From Alistipes finegoldii DSM 17242 (GTDB lineage: Bacteria > Bacteroidota > Bacteroidia > Bacteroidales > Rikenellaceae), in assembly GCF_000265365.1 (NCBI RefSeq), contig NC_018011.1, positions 2,187,501-2,251,500 of the forward strand: a DNA stretch of 64,000 nt, in the 5' to 3' direction. Both the position numbers and the translations under genes were made by a program. Of the stretch, positions 35,660 through 44,870 are shown in pieces (position 1 is the first letter of the stretch; every line of letters begins with the position of its first letter). The notes beneath the pieces are model-generated. The model did not search any database and had not been told where the DNA came from. It was given only the letters and a program-made list of their open reading frames with translations.

Positions 35660-36997
35660 TTACAGCACACCCTGCTCGACCATCGACTTGGCGACTTTCA
35701 TGAAGCCCGCGATGTTGGCGCCCTTCATGTAGTTGATGAAGCCGTCCTTCTCGGTGCCGTATTCCAGACATGCGTGGTGGATCGACGACATGATCTGATG
35801 CAGCTTGGCATCGACCTCCTCGGCCGTCCAGTTGTATTTCTGCGAGTTCTGGCTCATTTCGAGTCCCGACGTCGCTACGCCGCCCGCATTGACGGCCTTG
35901 CCCGGTCCGTAGGGGATTTTCGCCGCGATGAAGGCGTCGATCGCTTCGGGGCGGCAGCCCATGTTCGAGACTTCGGCCACGATCTTCACGCCGTTGGCCA
36001 GCAGTTTCTTGGCGTCCTCGCCGTCCAGCTCGTTCTGCGTGGCGCAGGGCATGGCGATGTCCACCTTGACCTCCCACGGTTTCTTGCCGGCGAAGAATTG
36101 CGCGTTCGGGAACTTATGGACGTAAGGCTCGACCACGTCGTTGTTCGAAGCGCGCAGTTCGAGCATGTAGGCGATCTTTTCGGCGTCGAGACCTTCGGGA
36201 TCGTAGATGTAGCCGTCGGGGCCCGAAATCGTCACGACCTTGGCGCCCAGCTCGGTCGCCTTCGTCGCCGCACCCCACGCCACGTTGCCGAAGCCCGATA
36301 TGGCGATGGTCTGGCCTTTGATGTCCATGCCTGCCTTTTCGAGCATCTGGCGCAGGAAGTAAACCGCGCCGAAGCCCGTCGCTTCGGGACGAATCAGCGA
36401 ACCGCCGTAAGTCATGCCCTTGCCGGTCAGTACGCCCGTATTCTCGCGCGCCAGCTTGCGGTACATGCCGTAAAGGTAGCCGATTTCGCGGCCGCCCACG
36501 CCGATATCACCGGCCGGAACGTCTGTTTCGGGACCGATATGACGCCACAGTTCGACCATGAAGGCTTGGCAGAAGCGCATTACCTCGCGGTCCGACTTGC
36601 CTTTGGGGTTGAAGTCCGAGCCGCCCTTGGCGCCGCCCATCGGAAGCGTCGTCAGCGCATTCTTGAAAATCTGCTCGAAACCGAGGAATTTCAGGATCGA
36701 GGGATTCACCGAGGGGTGGAAACGCAGACCTCCCTTGTAGGGACCGATCGCGTTGTTGAACTGCACGCGGTAACCGGTATTGACCTGCACCTCGCCCTTG
36801 TCGTCTACCCAGACCACCTTGAAGGTAAAACTGCGGTCAGGCTCCACGATGCGCTCTGCGATACGGTTGGCCTCGAATTCCGGATGCTGGTTGTAGGTTT
36901 CCTCTACCGTCATGAGAACTTCGCGCACGGCCTGCAGGTATTCGCTTTCGCCGGGATGCTTGCGCTCAAGTTCCGCCATTAATTTGTTTACGTTCAT
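35660..36997 (-). CDS. gdhA: Glutamate dehydrogenase, NADP-type
   Basis: The enzyme assimilates ammonia by reductive amination of 2-oxoglutarate. The 445-residue length fits the hexameric bacterial NADP form. The active-site region LPMGGAKGGSDFNPKGKSD and the Rossmann motif ISGFGNVAWGA are present. It is a single-gene unit with a promoter box upstream and a strong terminator downstream. Cofactor type is inferred from overall family resemblance. Confidence 0.96.
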   Translation of the reverse strand: MNVNKLMAELERKHPGESEYLQAVREVLMTVEETYNQHPEFEANRIAERIVEPDRSFTFKVVWVDDKGEVQVNTGYRVQFNNAIGPYKGGLRFHPSVNPSILKFLGFEQIFKNALTTLPMGGAKGGSDFNPKGKSDREVMRFCQAFMVELWRHIGPETDVPAGDIGVGGREIGYLYGMYRKLARENTGVLTGKGMTYGGSLIRPEATGFGAVYFLRQMLEKAGMDIKGQTIAISGFGNVAWGAATKATELGAKVVTISGPDGYIYDPEGLDAEKIAYMLELRASNNDVVEPYVHKFPNAQFFAGKKPWEVKVDIAMPCATQNELDGEDAKKLLANGVKIVAEVSNMGCRPEAIDAFIAAKIPYGPGKAVNAGGVATSGLEMSQNSQKYNWTAEEVDAKLHQIMSSIHHACLEYGTEKDGFINYMKGANIAGFMKVAKSMVEQGVL

Positions 36998-37031
36998 ATT
37001 GCCTGAAGTTTTAAAGGTTGTTTCTTTATTA

Positions 37032-37039
37032 CAAATATA
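37032..37039 (-). promoter_or_regulatory. -7 box for gdhA
   Basis: TATATTTG on the minus strand lies 34 bases upstream of the start, in an AT-rich spacer. Confidence 0.55.
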
Positions 37040-37140
37040 AAACTATTTCTTATAAATTGTAACTGCAACATGATTTTTTCCGAAAATTCGTTATTTATTT
37101 CTCCTTTTCTCCGGAAAATGTCGTATCGGTGCGCTGCGGG

Positions 37141-40134
37141 CTATTTTTCCCGCGCTTCGTCCGGCGTCTCTTTGACGATGCCTTTGTTCGAGCGGCCGTC
37201 GATGCAGACCCACAGCGGACGCTCGAAACGCACCTGCCGCAGGAAGCTGCCTTCGTAGATCGCGGCGCATTTGTCGAGCGTCTCTTCGCGGAATACGCCG
37301 TCGCCGCAGAAGGGGCTGATCGTCAGGTAACCCACGCCCAGCGAGGTGACGTTCTGGAAGAAGTGCGTGCCCTGCGACGGCTCGACGTCGAATTTCTCGA
37401 TGCCGCATTCGACGATCACCTTGGCTTCGGAGATGTGGTTCCACTTGACGGGTACGCCGAGGAACGGATCCGACGAACCCCAGCGGCCGGGACCGACGAG
37501 TATGTAGGAGCGTTTTTCGTCGCGCATGCGGCGGTTCAGCTCCAGCAGTTCGTCGGCGATCTTCTCGGTCGAAAGCGAACTGAACGTGCCGCTTTTGATG
37601 TAGATGACGTCCGAGATGTCGCTCATCATGCCGATGCCGAGGGCGTTCTCGCCGTAGACCAGCGCATCGGAGGTGTCCACTTCGCTCCAGTCGATCGGCC
37701 GGTTGTCCTGATTGTCGATGATCGGGCGGATTTGCAGCAGGTTGAAAATCTGCTGCTCCCCCGGCGCCACGTCCATATTGACGGCGAATTCGACCTCCAC
37801 GGGGCAGCGCATCTCCTCGGCGCCCATGTGCAGGATGTCGGTGACGATCTCCGCCAGCGGGAAGGTGTTGTATTTCAGTATGTTGTTGAATGTTATGACT
37901 TTGCGGCCCCGGTCGAAGGGGCTGTCCGAGATGCGCTCGTTCTCGCGGTCCCACACCGAGCAGACGAAGCGCGAATTGCGCAGTTCGGCGATCTGGGCGA
38001 TGTCGAGCCGCCGCAGGTTCACCGCGTCGTCGATCGACGTGCGGAACTCTTCGGGCTGCAGGCTCAGGGCCAGCACTTCGTTCTGCGTGTCGCGCAGCGC
38101 CAGTTCGGGCGTCGAGGTCTGGAGCACCTTCTGCGGATAGCGGGGCGAGAAGCGCAGCGTGCGCCCTCCGTCCACGACCAGCTTGCCTAGTCCCATGGCG
38201 ACGTTGCACACGCCGTCTTCGGGGGCTTCGTCGCCGATGGGGTAGTAGTTGATCGAACGCGCCACGCCCGAAAAGGTCGGGAAGAAAAGTCCGTTCTGCT
38301 CCGTGCCGCACACCTCCTGTATGATGACGGCCATCTTCTCCTCCGAGATCAGGTTCTGCGACGAGGAGAGGTAGGCTCTCGACGATGCGAAGTAGACCGA
38401 GGCGTATACGCTCTTGACCGCCTTGAGCAGCAGACGCAGCATCTGGTCCTCGTTGTCCACATAGGGGATCATGTAGGTCGAGTAGATGCCGGCGAACGGC
38501 TGGTAGTGCGAATCCTCCAGCTTCGACGACGACCGCACGGCCAGCGGCGTACTGACGGTCTTGATGTAGGCTTTCAGCTCGCGCTGCAGTTTGACGGGAA
38601 TCGTCGAACTGACGAACTCCGAGAGAATCTCCTCGTCCGAAAACTCCTGCGAAATGATGTATTTGAGTCCGTTGTTGCGGATGAATTCGTCGAAATAGTC
38701 CGTTGCGATCACCACCGAGCGGGGAATCATGATGCGCAGGTTGTCGTGCTTGTCGTACTGGCGGTGCTTGAGCAGCATCGAGTTCATGAACGCCAGACCG
38801 CGGGCCTTGCCGCCGAGCGACCCTTCGCCGATGCGGGCGAAAGCCACCGCATCGCTGTAGGTCTCGGTGTCGAAGCGCGCCACCACGCCCTGTCCGAGCA
38901 GGATGCGGTAGTCCTTGATGAGGTTCACGATGCGCTGGCGGTGTTCTTCGGTGGTGGCGAACTGGCTCTTGTTGCCCCGGCGGATGGCCGCGGCCAGCGG
39001 GAAGAGCCCCCGCGAGTAGAGCCATTTCGAGAGGTGGTTCTGCGAGGTGTGGTATTCGAACGCCTTGTCGGGAATCGTGGCGATCATCTCCTGCATCTGC
39101 GCCAGATCCTTGGCGCGGCCGATGACGGCTCCCGTATCGGGGTCCTTGAAGAGGAAGTCGCCGAATGCGAACTCCTTGGCGATATATTCGTGCAGCTGCG
39201 AGAGCAGCGTTTTCGAATTCTTGGCGATGAATCCGGCTCCCAGCCCGCGGGCCTGCGCCTCGAATTCGGTCTGCGACGACTGCAGCAGTACGGGCATCAG
39301 CGGGTTGTCCTCCTTGATGCGGCGGCAGAGGTCGATGCCGGCGTCGCGCTTCTCGCTTTCGGGCGGGTCGTTGCGGTGGAGTACGAACCCCACGTCGGAA
39401 ATCACGCCCAGCATGTTCTTCTTGTAACGGTCGTAAAGCTCCACGGCCTCCTCGTAGTTGGTGGCGAGCAGGATCTTGGGGCGTGCGCGTTTGCGCAGGA
39501 TCTGCTGCTGTTCGTTGAGGGCGTCCTTCAGGAATTCGGTGTTCTGCAGCAGGATCAGTTTGTAGAGTTCGGGCAGGTAGGTCGAGTAGAAGCGGATCGA
39601 GTCCTCGACCAGCAGAATGGCCTGCACGCCGCCCTCGACGATATCCTCCTCGGCGTTCATCTTGTCCTCGACCAGCTTGATGATCGCCATGATCAGGTCG
39701 GTGTTGCCGTGCCAGCCGAAGATGTAGTCGAGTCCCGAACGGTCCTGCTCCTCGATGCGGCGGTAGATGTCTTTCGAGAAGGAGGTGAGCAGCGCCACGG
39801 GAATCTGCGGATGGCGCTCCTTGACGATCTTGGCGAACGTGAAGACGTCCAGTTCCCCCACGTTGTACATCGTCAGGATGAAGTCGAACGAATCGTCGCG
39901 TCCGAGCAGGTCCAGCGCCTCGCGCGTCGAGCTGACGCGTGTGAATGACGGCGGGTTCGACATGTTCAGGTCGAGGTACTCCTGATTGATCTGCGACTCG
40001 ATATGTCCGTCTTCTTCGAGAATATACCCGTCGTAGCTGCAGCAGACCAGCAGGATTTTGTGGATGCGGTATTTCATGAAGCGGTACTGGGGCCTGTTTC
40101 CGTCCGAAAGGGATTGTTCGAGATTCTTGTTCAT
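37141..40134 (-). CDS. PEP/pyruvate-binding domain protein with N-terminal receiver-like domains
   Basis: The 997-residue protein starts with two receiver-like regions (about residues 20-150 and 165-330). The second begins ILLVEDSIRFYSTYLPEL, like a response-regulator strand with an acidic pocket. From about residue 430 a PPDK/PEP-synthase nucleotide-binding (ATP-grasp) domain follows (IGEGSLGGKARGLAF, then AVRSSSKLEDS). No phosphohistidine swivel motif of the TxGGxxxH type and no PEP-utilising TIM barrel could be found. It is therefore not a complete PEP synthase, and the target of phosphotransfer is unknown. Confidence 0.85.
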   Translation of the reverse strand: MNKNLEQSLSDGNRPQYRFMKYRIHKILLVCCSYDGYILEEDGHIESQINQEYLDLNMSNPPSFTRVSSTREALDLLGRDDSFDFILTMYNVGELDVFTFAKIVKERHPQIPVALLTSFSKDIYRRIEEQDRSGLDYIFGWHGNTDLIMAIIKLVEDKMNAEEDIVEGGVQAILLVEDSIRFYSTYLPELYKLILLQNTEFLKDALNEQQQILRKRARPKILLATNYEEAVELYDRYKKNMLGVISDVGFVLHRNDPPESEKRDAGIDLCRRIKEDNPLMPVLLQSSQTEFEAQARGLGAGFIAKNSKTLLSQLHEYIAKEFAFGDFLFKDPDTGAVIGRAKDLAQMQEMIATIPDKAFEYHTSQNHLSKWLYSRGLFPLAAAIRRGNKSQFATTEEHRQRIVNLIKDYRILLGQGVVARFDTETYSDAVAFARIGEGSLGGKARGLAFMNSMLLKHRQYDKHDNLRIMIPRSVVIATDYFDEFIRNNGLKYIISQEFSDEEILSEFVSSTIPVKLQRELKAYIKTVSTPLAVRSSSKLEDSHYQPFAGIYSTYMIPYVDNEDQMLRLLLKAVKSVYASVYFASSRAYLSSSQNLISEEKMAVIIQEVCGTEQNGLFFPTFSGVARSINYYPIGDEAPEDGVCNVAMGLGKLVVDGGRTLRFSPRYPQKVLQTSTPELALRDTQNEVLALSLQPEEFRTSIDDAVNLRRLDIAQIAELRNSRFVCSVWDRENERISDSPFDRGRKVITFNNILKYNTFPLAEIVTDILHMGAEEMRCPVEVEFAVNMDVAPGEQQIFNLLQIRPIIDNQDNRPIDWSEVDTSDALVYGENALGIGMMSDISDVIYIKSGTFSSLSTEKIADELLELNRRMRDEKRSYILVGPGRWGSSDPFLGVPVKWNHISEAKVIVECGIEKFDVEPSQGTHFFQNVTSLGVGYLTISPFCGDGVFREETLDKCAAIYEGSFLRQVRFERPLWVCIDGRSNKGIVKETPDEAREK

Positions 40135-40157
40135 CGTGTCGCCTGATTTGTTTTAAC

Positions 40158-40165
40158 AAAAATAG
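40158..40165 (-). promoter_or_regulatory. Possible -7 box for the receiver/PEP-binding gene
   Basis: TATTTTTG on the minus strand lies 23 bases upstream of the start at 40134. No -33 box is clear. Confidence 0.4.
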
Positions 40166-40195
40166 AAAAAAATCCGCGAAATGAGAAACCGTGCG

Positions 40196-40333
40196 TTTTT
40201 ACCTCCCTGCCGTCTCCCTGCCGTACCCCGTGCTGCTTCCCTGCCGTACCCCGTGCTGCTTCCGTGCCGTACCCCGTACTGCTTCCGCGTCGTGTCTTGT
40301 ACTGCCTCCGTGCCGTTTCCGTACCGTCTCCGC
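40196..40333. repeat. 23-bp tandem repeat, about six imperfect units
   Basis: Units of the form tgccgtaccccgtgctgctt recur every 23 bases, with unit starts at 40219, 40242, 40265, 40288 and 40311. The first full copies are nearly identical and later ones diverge. The tract is GC-rich and non-coding. It lies between the promoter of the receiver/PEP-binding gene and the 3' end of the methyltransferase gene. Confidence 0.75.
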
Positions 40334-40392
40334 GCTGTTTCGGCGGCATCTGTTTCCATACGGCTCCGCCGGCCGGAACGGCGGCGGGGTTT

Positions 40393-41069
40393 TCACGGTT
40401 CCGCAGCCGGGTCGCAGGCCCGGACTTCCGCGGCCGCCGGCGTTTCGGCGCTGAACACCATGTGCCGCCACAGGTACGGGATGCGCCCCGCGCCGGTGAA
40501 GGCCATGTTGCGGAACCCGGCTTCCCGCAGCAGGATGGCGAGCGTCCTGCGGGACCAGAATTTGATATGGCCGCCCTCCCACAATGCGCTGTAGTGGCGA
40601 TCCGCTTTGCCGGCGAGGGCTATCGAGAGGTTTTTCAGGTACCCGTGGTAAGGCGTGGTGAGTATGAAACGTCCGCCGCCGTTGGCTTCGAGGATGCTGC
40701 GGACGAAGGCGGCGAATGTCCGCGGGCTGTAAAGGTGCTCGATGACCTCCATCGAGATCACGGTCAAGAAGGGGATTTTCCGCAGTTCGGGCGGCAGCTC
40801 GCCCGTCGTCACGTCGCAGACGAAGAAACGGCCGGGATTCCCCCCCCCGTCCGATTGGCGATGGCTATGCCCTGCCGCGATGCGTCGATGCCGTAAACGT
40901 CGTAGCCCTTGCCGGCCAGATAATTTGCGGTGAAGCCGTTGCCGCAGCCGACGTCCAGAATCGGGGTGCCGTCGGCCGGGAGCAGCCGCTCGATGTATTT
41001 GCAGAGGAGTTCGTGGTAGAATGCGGGCTGAGCATCGCTCCAGCCGAATTCGCTGTAGTCTGTTGTCAT
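40393..41069 (-). pseudogene. Class I SAM methyltransferase, interrupted at a G9 tract
   Basis: The N-terminal part starts at ATG 41069 (MTTDYSEFGW) and carries the SAM-binding motif ILDVGCGNGFTANYL. The C-terminal part lies in another frame and continues with FFVCDVTTGELP, ISMEVIEHLYSP and ILTTPYHGYLKN, ending at 40393. The break falls exactly at nine consecutive G (plus-strand C, 40840-40848), after about 75 codons. One extra G, or two fewer, restores a 225-residue enzyme. It is either phase-variable, a real mutation or a sequencing error. The substrate is unknown; a ubiquinone/menaquinone- or sugar-methylating role is conceivable. Confidence 0.85.
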
Positions 41070-41102
41070 GGGGATCGGGGGATTGTGCGGACGCAGTTTC
41101 CA

Positions 41103-41133
41103 CAAAGATAAACAATTTTTCCTTGCGGACAAG
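41103..41133 (-). promoter_or_regulatory. Promoter of the methyltransferase gene
   Basis: The minus strand reads CTTG (41130-41133), 19 bases, then TATCTTTG (41103-41110), close to the full -33/-7 consensus. The promoter looks intact although the gene is frameshifted. Confidence 0.55.
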
Positions 41134-41209
41134 CGAACCGGCCGCCGCGTACGGGGCGGCGGCTTTGCGACTTTCCCGCCTGTTTCATTCCATTTTCGTT
41201 TTTTATTTC

Positions 41210-41217
41210 TATCTTTG
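41210..41217 (+). promoter_or_regulatory. -7 box for the GNAT-like gene
   Basis: TATCTTTG matches TAnnTTTG 26 bases before the start at 41244. Confidence 0.55.
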
Positions 41218-41243
41218 TTCTGGTCTATAAAAAACATCCATGA

Positions 41244-42452
41244 ATGAACAGTGACAAATACGTGCTTCAGGAGGTCGTCACGCCCGCGCTCGAACGCGAG
41301 TGGCTCGACCTCCCCAAGAAGATTTACAAGGGCAACCGCAACTGGGTCTGCCCGCTCGATACCGATATCCGCAAGGTTTTCGATCCGGCCCGCAACGAGC
41401 AGTTCGCCGAAGGCGAAGCCGTCCGCTGGGTGGTGCGCAACCGTGCCGGCGAGGTCGTGGGGCGCATCGCGGCGTTCTACAACCGCGAGAAGGCCGCACT
41501 CGAAGAGCAGCCCACGGGCGGCTGCGGATTCTTCGAGTCGATCGACGACCAGCAGGTCGCCGACCTGATGTTCGACGCTTCGCGCATGTGGCTGGCCAGC
41601 CGCGGCATGGAGGCGATGGACGGCCCGGTCAATTTCGGACAGCGCGACGCGTGGTGGGGCCTGCTGGTCGAGGGCTACGAGTTCCAGCCGCTGTACGAGA
41701 ATCCCTACAACCCGCCTTATTACAAGGAGCTGTTCGAGAACTACGGATTCCGGAACTACTTCAACCAGAACACCTACATCTGGAAAATCTACGACGACGA
41801 CGTGAACGCCATGGTCCACGACCGGGCCAAGCGTCTCTTCTCGACGCCGGGCTACGGTTTCCGCCAGATCGACATGTCGCGCATCGAGGAGGAGGCCGAG
41901 AACTTCCGCATCATATATAATAAGGCGTGGTCGCTCTTTTCGGGCGTGAAGCCCATGACGCAGGAGGAGGCGATGAAGATCATGGAGACGATGAAGCCGA
42001 TCATCGACCCGGAGATCATCTTCTTCGCCTATTTCAACGACGAGCCGATCGGTTTCTTCATCATGGTTCCCGACCTGAACCGCATCATCGGCAAGTTCAA
42101 CGGCAAATTCGGACTCATTCAGAAGCTGCGGATGCTCTGGGACCTGAAGGTCCGCAAGGCCAGCGACCGCATTTTCGGCATCATCTTCGGCATCGCGCCC
42201 GAATTCCACGGCAAGGGCGTCGAGTCGGGCATGATGCGCTTCATCCTCGAAAAATACATGCGCACGCCGCGCAACCACTACAAGACCATCGAGTTCGCAT
42301 GGGTGGGCGACTTCAATCCGGTGATGAACCGCATGATCGAAAGCTACGTCTGCGCCACGCGCCACAAGATGCACACCACCTACCGCTACCTGTTCGACCG
42401 GACGAAGGAGTTCCACCGCTGTCCGCGTCTGGGTGTCAAACGCCGCGAATAA
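41244..42452 (+). CDS. GNAT-like acyltransferase of unknown function, 402 aa
   Basis: The protein is soluble and cytoplasmic. Its C-terminal half resembles a GNAT fold: FFAYFNDEPIGFFIMVPDLN forms the beta4-beta5 region, and GIAPEFHGKGVESGMM looks like the acetyl-CoA-binding Q/RxxGxG/A loop. The N-terminal half (residues 1-190) could be a second, degenerate GNAT-like domain. I recognise it as a conserved Bacteroidota hypothetical family without known substrate. A nearer ATG at 41240 runs into a stop, so ATG 41244 is the start. gcvT follows after 17 bp. Confidence 0.75.
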   Translation: MNSDKYVLQEVVTPALEREWLDLPKKIYKGNRNWVCPLDTDIRKVFDPARNEQFAEGEAVRWVVRNRAGEVVGRIAAFYNREKAALEEQPTGGCGFFESIDDQQVADLMFDASRMWLASRGMEAMDGPVNFGQRDAWWGLLVEGYEFQPLYENPYNPPYYKELFENYGFRNYFNQNTYIWKIYDDDVNAMVHDRAKRLFSTPGYGFRQIDMSRIEEEAENFRIIYNKAWSLFSGVKPMTQEEAMKIMETMKPIIDPEIIFFAYFNDEPIGFFIMVPDLNRIIGKFNGKFGLIQKLRMLWDLKVRKASDRIFGIIFGIAPEFHGKGVESGMMRFILEKYMRTPRNHYKTIEFAWVGDFNPVMNRMIESYVCATRHKMHTTYRYLFDRTKEFHRCPRLGVKRRE

Positions 42453-42469
42453 AACCTTAAAATCCTGAT

Positions 42470-43570
42470 ATGAAAACCACTGCATTCACCAAGTACCACA
42501 TTGCCGCGGGGGCTAAAATGGCCGAATTCGCGGGATACAATATGCCCATCGAGTTCACGGGCATCAACGACGAGCACATGGCCGTCCGCGGCGGCGCCGG
42601 CGTCTTCGACGTGAGCCACATGGGCGAAATCTGGGTCAAGGGACCCAAGGCCCTCGGCCTGCTGCAGCGCATCACGACCAACGACGTGTCGAAACTCTAC
42701 GACGGCAAGGTGCAGTATACCTGCATGCCCAACGGCCGGGGCGGTATCGTGGACGACATCCTCGTCTACCGGGTCGATGCCGAGACCTACATGCTCTGCG
42801 TCAATGCCGCCAACATCGAAAAGGACTGGAACCACATCTGCGAACAGGGCCGGGCGTTCGGCATGGAGGCAGGCCACGGCAAGGAGCTTTACAACGCTTC
42901 GGACGAAATCTGCCAGCTCGCCGTGCAGGGACCTCTGGCCATGAAGATCGTGCAGAAGATGTGCGACGAGCCGGTCGAGGAGATGGAGTACTATACCTTC
43001 AAAAAGATGAAGGTCGCAGGCTGCGACGCCATCCTTTCGATCACGGGCTATACCGGATCGGGCGGCTGCGAGATTTACGCGGCCAATGAAGACGGCGACA
43101 AACTCTGGAAAGCGCTCTGGGAGGCCGGCGAAGAGTTCGGACTCAAGAATATCGGTCTGGGCGCGCGCGATACGCTGCGTCTGGAGAAGGGCTTCTGCCT
43201 CTACGGCAACGACATCGACGACACCACCTCGCCGCTCGAAGGCGGACTGGGCTGGATCACCAAATTCGCCGAGGGCAAGGAGTTCATCGACCGCCCCCTG
43301 CTGGAGAAGCAGAAGGCCGAGGGCGTGACCCGCAGGCTGGTGGGATTCAAGATGATCGACCGCGGCATTCCGCGCCACGGCTACGAGATCGCCGCGCCCG
43401 ACGGCACGCGGATCGGCCATGTCACTTCGGGTACGATGTCGCCCTGCATGAAGGTCGGTTTCGGACTGGGCTACGTGACGTCCGAATACGCCAAGGCGGG
43501 TACGGAAATCGCCGTCGTCGTGCGCGAGAAACCCCTCCGCGCCGAAGTGGTGAAGATTCCGTTCGTTTAA
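42470..43570 (+). CDS. gcvT: Aminomethyltransferase (glycine cleavage T protein)
   Basis: GcvT transfers the methylene group of the aminomethylated H protein to tetrahydrofolate, releasing ammonia. The 366-residue length is standard. Motifs seen are MPIEFTGINDEHMAVRGGAGVFDVSHMGE at the start (split here only for description), SITGYTGSGGCEIYA in the middle, and GHVTSGTMSPCMKVGFGLGY in the C-terminal domain. No gcvP or gcvH lies in the window. Confidence 0.96.
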   Translation: MKTTAFTKYHIAAGAKMAEFAGYNMPIEFTGINDEHMAVRGGAGVFDVSHMGEIWVKGPKALGLLQRITTNDVSKLYDGKVQYTCMPNGRGGIVDDILVYRVDAETYMLCVNAANIEKDWNHICEQGRAFGMEAGHGKELYNASDEICQLAVQGPLAMKIVQKMCDEPVEEMEYYTFKKMKVAGCDAILSITGYTGSGGCEIYAANEDGDKLWKALWEAGEEFGLKNIGLGARDTLRLEKGFCLYGNDIDDTTSPLEGGLGWITKFAEGKEFIDRPLLEKQKAEGVTRRLVGFKMIDRGIPRHGYEIAAPDGTRIGHVTSGTMSPCMKVGFGLGYVTSEYAKAGTEIAVVVREKPLRAEVVKIPFV

Positions 43571-43659
43571 TCCGCTGCGGCGGGGCTGTGCCGAACAGCC
43601 GCCTGAGCCGGGTCCGTCCCGGCCGTGAAAGCGATTAGTAACTATAAAAAGCTCTTTTT

Positions 43660-44634
43660 ATGAAAGCAAAATACCTCGGACTCGACCTTTCGAGTCCCGT
43701 CGTGGTCAGCAGTTCGCCCTATACGGCCACGATGTCCAACATCGAACAGTGCGTGCGCAACGGTGCGGGCGCCGTGGTCCTCAAGTCGATCTTCGAGGAG
43801 CAGATCATCCGCCATGCCGCGGCCCTCGACTATGCGTCGCAGCAGGGCATGGGCGATTCGGGCGAGTACCTCGAACGTTATATCGGCGATGCCTACAAGG
43901 GTGAATTCCTCAAACTTGTCGCCGATGCGCGCACGACGGGCGTGCCCGTCATCGCCAGCATCAACTGCATCGCTTCGGCCGAAGCGTGGACCGACTATGC
44001 CGTCTCGATGGAGCAGGCCGGCGCCGCGGCGCTGGAGCTGAACATCTTCCTGCAGCCGACCGACCGTCACCGTTCGGCGCAGGAGCTGGAACAGGAGTAC
44101 GCCGACGTCGTACGCCGCGTGGCCGAGGCCGTGAAGATTCCCGTGTCGGTGAAGCTTCCCATGCGCCTGACCAACGTGCTGGCCGTGGCCGATTCGCTGC
44201 TGGCGCGCGGCGCCCGCGGCGTGGTGATGTTCAACCGCTTCTTCGAACCCGATATCGACGTGGAGCGCATGACCTTCGTGAACGGCGATCCGTTCAGCGA
44301 GCCGGCCGAACTGCGCAACGTCCTGCGCAGCGTGGCGCTCTGCACGACGGCCGTGCCGCAGCTCGACGTCTCCGTATCGACGGGCGTGCACGACGGCGAA
44401 GCGGCCGTGAAGGCGCTGTTGTGCGGCGCGAACGCCGTGCAGATCTGCTCGGCGATCCACGAGAAGGGCTACGGCGTGATCGTGGACATCAACCGCTTCA
44501 TCGACCTGTGGGCCGAACGCCACGGCTTCGGGTCGCTGGCCGAGTTCCGCGGGAAGATGAATTACGGCAATGCCGAAAGCGACGTCTACCAGCGCGTTCA
44601 ATACATGAAATATTTCCCGCACGACGCCGAATAG
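43660..44634 (+). CDS. Dihydroorotate dehydrogenase-like FMN protein
   Basis: The 324-residue TIM-barrel protein resembles PyrD class 1 (GLDLSSPVVVSSSPYTATM at the start, ALELNIFLQP, and VSVKLPMRL for FMN/orotate-type contacts). It belongs to the 'dihydroorotate dehydrogenase-like' branch often annotated separately from true PyrD. The typical class 1 catalytic Cys loop is not obvious, so orotate formation is uncertain. A strong terminator follows the stop, so it ends the unit that begins near the GNAT-like gene. Confidence 0.82.
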   Translation: MKAKYLGLDLSSPVVVSSSPYTATMSNIEQCVRNGAGAVVLKSIFEEQIIRHAAALDYASQQGMGDSGEYLERYIGDAYKGEFLKLVADARTTGVPVIASINCIASAEAWTDYAVSMEQAGAAALELNIFLQPTDRHRSAQELEQEYADVVRRVAEAVKIPVSVKLPMRLTNVLAVADSLLARGARGVVMFNRFFEPDIDVERMTFVNGDPFSEPAELRNVLRSVALCTTAVPQLDVSVSTGVHDGEAAVKALLCGANAVQICSAIHEKGYGVIVDINRFIDLWAERHGFGSLAEFRGKMNYGNAESDVYQRVQYMKYFPHDAE

Positions 44635-44662
44635 CGGCGCGCGGAACCGATCTGAGGAGGTG

Positions 44663-44698
44663 CGTCCCGGAGACCGTTGCGGTCTCCGGGACGTCTCT
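44663..44698 (+). terminator. Terminator after the PyrD-like gene
   Basis: A 13-bp perfect GC-rich stem (cgtcccggagacc/ggtctccgggacg) with a five-base loop is followed by TCTCTTTT. It isolates the core genes from the lipoprotein operon. Confidence 0.9.
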
Positions 44699-44870
44699 TT
44701 TCGGGCCGTTCCCGCCGCCGGGGCATGCGGAGCGGATTTTTTCATTCGTCAGGCAAAAACATCTTTTGCGGGTTACGTATTCGGAGCCGGATATGTGTTC
44801 TTAATATAGGCGTCGTTACGGCGGCGCCCCTGAACCGACCGAAACTCAACAAACCTTAAAATTAAAACGA

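Noticed and set aside
37141..40134. Naming this gene ppsA (PEP synthase)
   Set aside because: Only the nucleotide-binding half is recognisable. The phosphohistidine and PEP-binding domains needed for that reaction were not found.
40196..40333. A possible CRISPR array
   Set aside because: The 23-base units are directly adjacent without unique spacers, so it is a simple tandem repeat.
40809..42485. A 558-codon minus frame spanning the methyltransferase start and the GNAT-like gene
   Set aside because: Only its last part, from 41069, is a real methyltransferase N-terminus. The rest is antisense to the GNAT-like gene.
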